Position numbers and translations under genes: made by a program. From an uncultured Clostridia bacterium (GTDB lineage Bacteria > Bacillota > Clostridia > Christensenellales > CAG-138), in assembly GCA_946183765.1 (NCBI GenBank), contig CAMHDC010000051.1, positions 1 through 7,866 of the forward strand: a stretch of 7,866 nucleotides of DNA, written 5' to 3'. Below are positions 1 through 4,841 of this stretch, piece after piece. The notes under the pieces were generated by a model. It saw nothing but the letters and a program-made list of their open reading frames with translations. It did not search any database and was not told where the DNA came from. Within the stretch, counting starts at the first letter, position 1. The number at the start of each line of letters is the position of its first letter.

Positions 1-63
1 GCAGCCGTCGCCGGGCAAAGCTATCTCAAGGGCCGCGGCGAAAACCCCTGGGCCGGGGAATAA
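1..63 (+). CDS. C-terminal tail of an unrecognised protein (5' end outside window)
   Basis: Frame 1 is open from the left edge to TAA at 61-63 and encodes 20 residues ending GRGENPWAGE. That is too little to assign a family. Support for a real gene end is contextual: a strong intrinsic terminator starts about 30 bases after the stop, and the neighbouring gene on the same strand begins beyond it. The second frame is also open here and is continuous with the glycosyltransferase frame, so a longer glycosyltransferase reading through this stretch cannot be fully excluded. The terminator argues against it. Confidence 0.5.
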   Translation, partial: AAVAGQSYLKGRGENPWAGE

Positions 64-94
64 AAACGGAAAAACGCAAAAGGATCGCCGGGCG

Positions 95-131
95 GCACCC
101 TTTCCGGATGGGGGGGTGCTTTTTGTTTTTT
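95..131 (+). terminator. Rho-independent terminator after the upstream gene
   Basis: GCACCCTTTC (95-104) pairs with GGGGGGGTGC (110-119) across a 5-base loop, giving 10 pairs of which three are T-G wobbles. It is followed by TTTTTGTTTTTT (120-131). The hairpin and U-tract are typical of intrinsic termination and isolate the upstream gene from the glycosyltransferase gene. Confidence 0.8.
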
Positions 132-132
132 C

Positions 133-149
133 TGACCATACTACGGTCA
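133..149. promoter_or_regulatory. Candidate operator: 17-bp imperfect palindrome
   Basis: TGACCATACTACGGTCA reads the same on both strands at 14 of 17 positions, with 5-bp perfect arms TGACC/GGTCA. It lies between the U-tract of the preceding terminator and the ATG at 152. A weak -10-like CATACT (137-142) sits inside it, so a bound dimeric regulator could block a start close to the ATG. No regulator is encoded nearby; the role is inference. Confidence 0.3.
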
Positions 150-151
150 TC

Positions 152-1666
152 ATGCTGGACTATGACCGCTTCGTCGCCGTATCCGTCCTGATCCCGGAGG
201 CCGCCGCCGCCCAACGGCGGGCGGTGTTTGCGGCCGCGCCCCGGTTCGCCGTGGTGCAAACGGACGAAGGCAAGGCCCTGGGGACCTCCCTAAAAGGGCA
301 GACCTATACCAAGTTTATCCTGTCCGACCTGAGCCGCCGGGCGGAGGCGGACTACTATCTGTTCCTCCCCGGCGAAACCCGGCTCCGGCCCGACGCCCTC
401 TATCGTTTGGCCCGGGCGGCGGGGGGCGGCCGGGAGCTCCTCTATACGGACGAAGACGTCCTGTTTCACGGCCGCCGGTGCCGGCCCCGGTTCAAGCCGG
501 ATTTCAGCCCCCATACCCTGCTCGCCTATGACTATCTGGGCCGGGGCGTCTGCCTGTCCCGGGCCCTGCTTCGGGCTGTGGGCGGCTGGCCCGGCCCTTC
601 GCCCGCCCGCCGATACGCCTTTTGGCTGCGGGCGGCTGCCCTGGCGGACAGGATCGTCCACCTGCCTTTCGTGCTGTTCAGCCTGCCGCGGTGGGAGCCC
701 TGCGCCGATCCCGGCCCCCTGCAGGCCGCGTTGGGGGAGGAGGCGCTTGTGCTGCCCGGCCCCGTTTCGGGGACCTTCCTGGCCCGGTTCGGCGTGCGGG
801 GAGAGCCCCTCGTCTCCGTGATCGTCTCGGACGAAAACGGCCCCGACGCCCTGCGGGACACCCTCCTGGCCGTGGAGCAGCGGATGCAGCTTTCCCGATA
901 CGAGCTGATCGTGGCGGCGGGCAAACCCCTGACGCCCTTTCTCCGGGCCCTACAGCGCCGCGGCGTCCCCGTTTTGGCGCAGCCGACGGCCAGCCCCGGC
1001 GCCCTGTGGAACGGGGCGGCCCAAAAGGCCCGGGGCCGGTTTTTGCTGTTCGTTCACGGCGGGTGCCTGCCCCTCTCCCCGGACTTCGGCCAGCGGCTCA
1101 CGGAGTGGGCGGACCGGCCGGACGTGGGCGCGGTGGGGCCGCTGGTGCTGGATGGGCAGAACCGAATCCTCAGCGCGGGGACGGCGGTGGGGCTGCTGGG
1201 CGGCCTGGGGTCCCCCGGGTTCGGCCTCACGGAACAGACGATTGCCTGGGATTGCCCCAGCCTGCTCTGTCCCAGGGACGTGTCCGGTTTGGGCCCCTGG
1301 GCGCTGATGATCCGCCGGGACCGGTTCCTGGCCGCGGGCGGCTTCGACCCCGCCCTGGGCCGGCTGGGCTACGCGGAGGAGCTCTGCCTGCGGCTGGGCC
1401 GCCGGGGGCTGTTCAGCCTGTGTGCGCCCGCCGTCCGCTTCCGGCTCCCCGCCCTGCCGAAGGTCCGGCCCGATCCCGTGAACCTGCGCCGGTGCCGGGA
1501 CGTCTTCTATCCCCTGCTGCGGGCGGGGGACCCCTTCTGGAATCCCAACCTGTCCATGGCTTCGCCCCTGCCCCGCCCGGCGCTGCCGCCCCGGCCGCCC
1601 CTGGCCCTCCATGTTCCGGACGCCTGGCCGCCGTATTTTTCTCCCGAGCCGCAAAAAAACTATTGA
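152..1666 (+). CDS. Two-domain GT2-type glycosyltransferase-like protein, possibly catalytically degenerate
   Basis: The 504-residue product resembles the large tandem GT-A proteins that add sugars, often rhamnose, to surface polysaccharides in the cytoplasm. Family signs are TDED at residues 99-102, followed by the RFKPDFSPHTLL/DYLG block and LSRALLRAVGG. A second domain opens with PLVSVIV at 219, contains DVGAVGPLVLDG and GGFDPALG (396-403), and the C-terminus has DPFWNPNLS. The first domain has a shortened N-terminus, and PGET (73-76) stands where I expect the DHDD metal site. In the second domain HGGC (302-305) replaces the expected NDDT. I chose ATG 152 because the in-frame GTG at 116 lies inside the terminator stem; no good ribosome site is visible for either. 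The gene is richer in GC than its neighbours. It stands alone between a terminator and a tRNA promoter that overlaps its stop codon. Donor, acceptor and activity are unknown. Confidence 0.75.
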   Translation: MLDYDRFVAVSVLIPEAAAAQRRAVFAAAPRFAVVQTDEGKALGTSLKGQTYTKFILSDLSRRAEADYYLFLPGETRLRPDALYRLARAAGGGRELLYTDEDVLFHGRRCRPRFKPDFSPHTLLAYDYLGRGVCLSRALLRAVGGWPGPSPARRYAFWLRAAALADRIVHLPFVLFSLPRWEPCADPGPLQAALGEEALVLPGPVSGTFLARFGVRGEPLVSVIVSDENGPDALRDTLLAVEQRMQLSRYELIVAAGKPLTPFLRALQRRGVPVLAQPTASPGALWNGAAQKARGRFLLFVHGGCLPLSPDFGQRLTEWADRPDVGAVGPLVLDGQNRILSAGTAVGLLGGLGSPGFGLTEQTIAWDCPSLLCPRDVSGLGPWALMIRRDRFLAAGGFDPALGRLGYAEELCLRLGRRGLFSLCAPAVRFRLPALPKVRPDPVNLRRCRDVFYPLLRAGDPFWNPNLSMASPLPRPALPPRPPLALHVPDAWPPYFSPEPQKNY

Positions 1667-1691
1667 CAGCCCCCCTTTTTTTCTGTATTAT
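1663..1691 (+). promoter_or_regulatory. Sigma-A/70 promoter of tRNA-Glu
   Basis: TTGACA (1663-1668) is a perfect -35 box and TATTAT (1686-1691) a near-perfect -10 box, with a 17-bp spacer. Predicted initiation is near 1698, leaving a leader of roughly 9 bases before the tRNA. The -35 box overlaps the TGA stop of the glycosyltransferase gene, so the intergenic space is entirely promoter. Confidence 0.88.
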
Positions 1692-1706
1692 ATTACCTGC
1701 AATCGC

Positions 1707-1782
1707 GCTCGGTTCGTCTAGTGGCCTAGGACACCGCCCTCTCACGGCGGTAACAGGGGTTCGACTCCCCTACCGGGTACCA
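1707..1782 (+). tRNA. tRNA-Glu, anticodon CTC
   Basis: The 76-base gene folds as a complete cloverleaf. The acceptor stem is GCTCGGT/ACCGGGT, with G1-T72 and T3-G70 wobbles. The D arm is GTCT...GGAC, the anticodon stem CCGCC/GGCGG has a CTCTCAC loop, and the T arm AGGGG/CCCCT has loop TTCGACT. Discriminator A and an encoded CCA follow. The anticodon at 1741-1743 is CTC, reading the glutamate codon GAG; a CTC isoacceptor suits a GC-rich genome. It is driven by the promoter at 1663-1691 and closed by the hairpin at 1782-1815, so it is a monocistronic tRNA unit. The wobble at the first acceptor pair is unusual but compatible with function. Confidence 0.95.
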
Positions 1783-1815
1783 ATCCCCAGCCATACGGCT
1801 GGGGATTATTATTTT
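1782..1815 (+). terminator. Rho-independent terminator of tRNA-Glu
   Basis: AATCCCCAGCC (1782-1792) pairs perfectly over 11 bp with GGCTGGGGATT (1797-1807) around an ATAC loop. TTATTATTTTG follows. The stem begins on the last A of the encoded CCA end. Confidence 0.88.
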
Positions 1816-1935
1816 GTAGGGGAGTCGAACCGGGCACGGTAGTGAATCGGGCTCCAGTGGAGCCCGAGAGCCGTGCCCTGACCGAGGCCGCAGCCGAGAG
1901 GAGACTCCCCTACCGGGTACACACGCAGCGCGTGT
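1816..1935 (+). repeat. Nested palindromic element derived from the tRNA-Glu T-arm
   Basis: Four perfect helices can be drawn. The outer is GTAGGGGAGTC (1816-1826) with GACTCCCCTAC (1903-1913), 11 bp. The middle is GGGCACGG (1832-1839) with CCGTGCCC (1871-1878), 8 bp. The inner is CGGGCTCC (1848-1855) with GGAGCCCG (1859-1866), 8 bp around AGT. A downstream hairpin, ACACGC (1921-1926) with GCGTGT (1930-1935), has an AGC loop. The left arm, 1816-1831, is the exact 16-base reverse complement of tRNA bases 1758-1773; the right arm, 1903-1920, is an exact 18-base copy of tRNA bases 1763-1780. The element starts right after the tRNA terminator. An open frame crosses it, but the peptide simply follows the palindrome and matches no family I know. 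It could be a structured RNA, a tRNA-associated miniature mobile repeat, or the scar of an integration. I cannot tell which. Confidence 0.7.
1903..1920 (+). repeat. 18-bp direct repeat of the tRNA-Glu 3' end (att-like)
   Basis: GACTCCCCTACCGGGTAC at 1903-1920 is identical to 1763-1780, the T-loop to acceptor end of tRNA-Glu, with a 140-bp offset. Identity stops abruptly on both sides: C1762 versus A1902, and CA versus AC after the repeat. Duplication of a tRNA 3' end is what tyrosine-recombinase integration leaves, but no integrase or cargo lies between the copies. Confidence 0.6.
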
Positions 1936-1973
1936 TAGACTTTCCTGCCGGGACTGCTTTTCCCCCTCCCATA

Positions 1974-2002
1974 TTGTCTTCCTCTCCCGCCTCTGCTATA
2001 CT
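1974..2002 (+). promoter_or_regulatory. Extended -10 promoter of the yczE-phzF operon
   Basis: TTGTCT (1974-1979) and TATACT (1997-2002) are separated by 17 bp, and TGC just before the -10 box makes it an extended -10. Seven bases past the -10 is about 2009, adjacent to the ATG at 2010. No Shine-Dalgarno fits between them, so the transcript is probably leaderless. Confidence 0.75.
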
Positions 2003-2009
2003 GGACGGG

Positions 2010-2726
2010 ATGAAACAACCTTTCGACAACCGAACCCGATCGGGCATCCTGCTGAACATGCTGCTGGCGGCAGGGAGTCTGTTCGTCAACGGCTTCGGCA
2101 TCTATCTCACCATCCAGGCCAACCTGGGGGCGGCCCCCTGGGACGTGCTGAACCTGGGCATGTCCAAGGCCTTGGGCATCCTCTACGGCACCGCCTCCGT
2201 GACCGTGTCGCTGACCATTCTGGGCATCGACGTGCTCATGAGGGAGCCCATCGGCATCGCCATGTTCATCGACGCCTTCGTGGTGGGCAAGTCCGTGGAC
2301 TTCTTCAACTGGCTGGGCCTCGTCCCGCCCTGCCGCTCGCTGCTCACCGGCGTCCCCTGCCTGTTCGCGGGGCTGGTGATCCTGGCCTACACCCAGTACA
2401 CCTACATGCTGGCCGCCTTGGGCTGCGGACCCCGGGACACGCTCCTGGTGGGGCTCAAGAAGCGGCTCAAACGGGTGCCCATCGGCGCCGTCAGTATCGG
2501 GCTTCTGGGCTCCGCCACCCTGATCGGCTGGCTCCTGGGCGGTCCCGTGGGCGTGGGCACGCTGATCTGCGCCTTCGCGGCGGGGCCCGTCATGCAGTTC
2601 GCCTTCTGGACCGTGAAGTTCGACGCCACCCAGGTGCGCCACCAGCGGCTTAGGGAATCCCTGCGGGTGTTCGTCGGCCGAGCGGGCCGCGACCAATCAT
2701 CCCTGCAAGGAGGAAAGACCAAATGA
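2010..2726 (+). CDS. YczE/YyaS/YitT-family integral membrane protein
   Basis: The 238-residue product looks like a five-helix membrane protein of the YczE family. Hydrophobic segments lie near residues 13-36, 55-76, 80-100, 110-136 and 157-197. The signature GFGIYLTIQANLGAAPWDVLN spans about 28-48, and GCGPRDTLLVGL lies at 138-149. The biochemical function of this family is not established; transport or regulation has been suggested for members. The frame is open farther upstream to 1842, but that extension only translates the palindromic element and promoter. ATG 2010 is preferred because family alignment starts there and the promoter ends just before it. The tail after about 205 is charged and probably cytoplasmic. 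Its stop overlaps the start of the PhzF gene (ATGA, 2723-2726), so the two are a translationally coupled operon. Confidence 0.85.
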   Translation: MKQPFDNRTRSGILLNMLLAAGSLFVNGFGIYLTIQANLGAAPWDVLNLGMSKALGILYGTASVTVSLTILGIDVLMREPIGIAMFIDAFVVGKSVDFFNWLGLVPPCRSLLTGVPCLFAGLVILAYTQYTYMLAALGCGPRDTLLVGLKKRLKRVPIGAVSIGLLGSATLIGWLLGGPVGVGTLICAFAAGPVMQFAFWTVKFDATQVRHQRLRESLRVFVGRAGRDQSSLQGGKTK

Positions 2727-3499
2727 AGCAGTATGTCGTCGACGCGTTCACCGAAAGGGTTTTCCACGGGAACCCGGCAGCGGTGTGCGTCATGGACCGG
2801 TGGCTGTCTGACGATCTCATGCAGCAGATCGCCATCGAGAACAACCTGTCCGAGACCGCCTTCGTGGTGCCGGAGGGGGATCGCTACCATATCCGCTGGT
2901 TCACTCCCGGGGCGGAGGTGGACCTGTGCGGCCACGCCACGCTGGCCAGCGCCTTCGTGCTGACCCGGTTCTACGACACGGCGGCCCGGGAGCTGGTGTT
3001 CACCTCCCTGAGCGGCGAGCTGCGGGTCCGCAAAGCCGGCGATCTGCTGGAGCTGGACTTCCCCGCCCGCCCGCCGAAGGCCGTTCCCTGTACGGCCCAG
3101 ATGCAGGAGATCGTCCACGGCCTCCCCGCCCGGGCCTACCTCGATCGGGATCTGATACTGGTGCTGGAGGACGAGGAGAGCGTCCTCTCCTTCGTCCCCG
3201 ACTACGGGGCCATCGCGGCGCTGCCCGACGGCATGGGGCTGTTCCTCACCGCACCCGGCCGGGACTACGACTTCGTATCCAGGACCTTCTTCCCCAAGAT
3301 CAAGATCAACGAGGACCCGGTCTGCGGGTCCGCCCACTGCAATCTGATCCCCTACTGGAGCGAACGGCTGCACAAATCCCGGCTGACGGCCTATCAGGCG
3401 TCCCCCCGGGGCGGGGTGCTGTACTGCGAGGATCGAGGGGATCGGGTCTCTATCCGGGGCCACGCCGTGCTCTACAGCCAGGCAGAGATCTGCTTTTGA
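2723..3499 (+). CDS. PhzF-family isomerase (phenazine biosynthesis-like protein)
   Basis: This 258-residue cytosolic protein has the two-lobed diaminopimelate-epimerase-like fold of the PhzF family. Visible landmarks are GNPAAV (16-21), NLSETAF with the presumed acid/base Glu44, the LCGHATLA block (68-75) and EDPVCGSAH (197-205). PhzF itself isomerises dihydro-3-hydroxyanthranilate, but most family members have unknown substrates, and no other phenazine genes are here. A metabolite isomerase of unknown substrate is the honest call. A strong AAGGAGG (2707-2713) lies ten bases before the ATG, inside the end of the upstream membrane gene. The ATGA overlap implies co-expression with that protein, perhaps moving or sensing a related small molecule, though this is inference. 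Only a weak hairpin-plus-TTTTT (around 3502-3520) follows, so termination is unclear. Confidence 0.9.
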   Translation: MKQYVVDAFTERVFHGNPAAVCVMDRWLSDDLMQQIAIENNLSETAFVVPEGDRYHIRWFTPGAEVDLCGHATLASAFVLTRFYDTAARELVFTSLSGELRVRKAGDLLELDFPARPPKAVPCTAQMQEIVHGLPARAYLDRDLILVLEDEESVLSFVPDYGAIAALPDGMGLFLTAPGRDYDFVSRTFFPKIKINEDPVCGSAHCNLIPYWSERLHKSRLTAYQASPRGGVLYCEDRGDRVSIRGHAVLYSQAEICF

Positions 3500-3627
3500 C
3501 GGCACCGCGGGGCTGTTTTTCCCGGGGAGAGGCTTTCAAAATAATATATTTTAAAAATTTGTTCATATTTTACAACTTTGTTGCATCCAAACGGAATGTT
3601 TTGTGGTATTATTTAGGAGGATACGTG
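3500..3627 (+). promoter_or_regulatory. AT-rich spacer with extended -10 promoter for the SH3b gene
   Basis: The start of this stretch has a poor GC hairpin then TTTTT, possibly the phzF terminator. From about 3536 to 3615 the base composition is strikingly AT-rich against a GC-rich background, as in an UP-element region. TGGTATTAT (3604-3612) is an extended -10; no good -35 is found 16-18 bp upstream, the nearest being TTGCAT with a 20-bp gap. A small inverted repeat, CAACTTTGTTG (3573-3583), lies upstream of the -10. AGGAGG (3615-3620) is a consensus ribosome site for the short ORF at 3628, leaving little untranslated leader. Confidence 0.6.
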
Positions 3628-3678
3628 ATGGTGTGCCCTTCGCCGGAAAGGCCGCCATTCAAGAAGGGAGATATATAG
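3628..3678 (+). CDS. Possible 16-codon leader peptide upstream of the SH3b gene
   Basis: ATG 3628 lies seven bases after AGGAGG (3615-3620), the best ribosome site in the region. It opens a 16-residue frame, MVCPSPERPPFKKGDI, ending in TAG at 3676-3678, two bases before the ATG of the SH3b gene. CCCTTC (3636-3641) inside it can pair with GAAGGG (3663-3668), the ribosome site of the SH3b gene, helped by GCC/GGC (3642-3644 with 3650-3652). Ribosomes translating the leader would open that pairing, so translational coupling is plausible. Alternatively the AGGAGG is fortuitous. The peptide resembles no known leader. Confidence 0.35.
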   Translation: MVCPSPERPPFKKGDI

Positions 3679-3680
3679 GT

Positions 3681-4652
3681 ATGAAGAAATGGATCAGCCT
3701 CCTGCTGGTCGCCCTGGTTCTGCTGACCTTTGCGCCCATGACCATGGCCGAACCGATCACGGAGGACAGCGTCGTCATCATTCTCAACTGCAAGAATTCC
3801 GTCAACTTCCGCAAGGCCGCTTCCAGCTCCAGCACGAAGCTGGGCGATCTGAAGCGGGGCGCCGTCTGCAAGCTCCTGGCTGTGGAGGGCGATTGGTACA
3901 AGATCGAGTACAAGTCCCAGACCGGCTACGTCTTCAAGAGCTACGTGAAGCAGGGCAAGAAGGACACCATCCTCAAGTCCGGCGAAGCCATGGTGACCTA
4001 TGCGCCCAAGGGCAGCGTGAACATCTATGAGAAGGCCGGCAGCAAGAAGCTGGGCACCGCCAAGCTGGGCGACACCTTCGAGGTGAAGGGCAAGAGCGGC
4101 AAGTATACCAAGGTGTCCTATGACGGCGGCGTAGCCTACATCTACACCTCCTACCTCACCGGCGCCGGCAGCAGCGGCGGCTCCTCGGAGACCATCACCC
4201 CGGTGGCCGACAAGAAGGCCTACATCGACTACGACACCAAAAAGGTGAAGAACGTGAACGTGCGTCAAAAGGCCAGCAGCGCTTCCAGCAGCACGATCCT
4301 GGGCACCCTGAAGAGGGGCGACGAGATCACAATCACCGGCACCACCAGCCGCTGGACCCGGATCAAGTACGGCGGCGGCGAAGCTTGGGTGTTCAGCGAG
4401 TTCGTGACCGACACCAAGCCCTCTGAGGGTGGCGGCGGCGGCAGCGAATACGTCGGCAAGACGGCCACCATCGTCAATTCGAAGTACGACAAGGTCCATA
4501 TCCGCGCCAAGGCCAGCAAGTCCGGCACCCGCCTGGGCTGGGCCGCCAACGGCGACACCTTCACCGTGCAGGGCAAGACCGGCAACTGGTGGAAGGTGGA
4601 TTACAAGGGCAAAACCGCCTACATCCACAAGAACTATGTGAAGATCAGCTAA
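3681..4652 (+). CDS. Secreted protein with four bacterial SH3 (SH3b) domains
   Basis: The 323-residue product starts with a signal peptide: KK, a hydrophobic run to about residue 18, and likely cleavage after TMA at 23. Four SH3b repeats follow at about 32-90, 103-159, 179-242 and 260-322. Each carries a VNxRxKASSSSTxLGxLKRGD-like start and a WxKIxYxGxxAYIxxxYV-like end. Repeats 2-3 are joined by a Gly/Ser linker and repeats 3-4 by a Gly-rich linker near 249-256. SH3b domains commonly bind peptidoglycan, but there is no hydrolase domain, so a wall-binding or adaptor role is inferred. The start at 3681 is chosen because the signal peptide begins there; GGGAG (3666-3670) is its ribosome site, and the frame is open upstream to 3603. 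It has its own promoter and terminator. Confidence 0.88.
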   Translation: MKKWISLLLVALVLLTFAPMTMAEPITEDSVVIILNCKNSVNFRKAASSSSTKLGDLKRGAVCKLLAVEGDWYKIEYKSQTGYVFKSYVKQGKKDTILKSGEAMVTYAPKGSVNIYEKAGSKKLGTAKLGDTFEVKGKSGKYTKVSYDGGVAYIYTSYLTGAGSSGGSSETITPVADKKAYIDYDTKKVKNVNVRQKASSASSSTILGTLKRGDEITITGTTSRWTRIKYGGGEAWVFSEFVTDTKPSEGGGGGSEYVGKTATIVNSKYDKVHIRAKASKSGTRLGWAANGDTFTVQGKTGNWWKVDYKGKTAYIHKNYVKIS

Positions 4653-4670
4653 AGATCATCGACAACGAGC

Positions 4671-4697
4671 AAGGGACCGCGGCCGCGGTCCCTTTTT
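4671..4697 (+). terminator. Rho-independent terminator of the SH3b gene
   Basis: AAGGGACCGC (4671-4680) pairs perfectly over 10 bp with GCGGTCCCTT (4685-4694) around GGCC. The T run covers 4693-4697. Confidence 0.9.
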
Positions 4698-4741
4698 GGA
4701 TCTGCCGCCTTGGGCGACAACCTGCTTCCCGTTTTGTGCAC

Positions 4742-4770
4742 TTGACACAGCCCCCCGCCTATGCCATACT
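4742..4770 (+). promoter_or_regulatory. Sigma-A promoter of the lipoprotein gene
   Basis: TTGACA (4742-4747) is a consensus -35; CATACT (4765-4770) is the -10, preceded by TGC, with a 17-bp spacer. Initiation near 4777 gives a 5' leader of about 65 bases. That leader can form a weak GGGCG/CGCCC pairing (4786-4790 with 4808-4812). The -35 and the following GCCCCCC run resemble those of the tRNA promoter. Confidence 0.85.
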
Positions 4771-4841
4771 GATGCTGTAAACTTGGGGCGTATGTCCCGG
4801 GGCTATTCGCCCTTTCCGAATATTGAAAAAAGGAGAAAACC

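Noticed and set aside
116..151. Upstream GTG start for the glycosyltransferase, at 116
   Set aside because: It lies in the 3' arm of the strong terminator hairpin and lacks a ribosome site. ATG 152 is beyond the U-tract.
1842..2009. Longer N-terminus (56 residues) for the YczE-like protein
   Set aside because: The extra residues translate the palindromic element and the promoter. The family-like sequence begins at ATG 2010.
2402..3505. Long minus-strand open frame antisense to yczE and phzF
   Set aside because: It is a GC-rich shadow of two genes with clear family motifs; its own peptide shows no domain and starts without a ribosome site.
3628..3668. Known riboswitch in the SH3b leader
   Set aside because: I looked for cyclic di-GMP and ydaO-type conserved cores and did not find them; only simple hairpins are seen.
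3609..4628. Long minus-strand open frame antisense to the SH3b gene
   Set aside because: The repeated composition mirrors the SH3b repeats. No promoter, ribosome site or recognisable motif is present.
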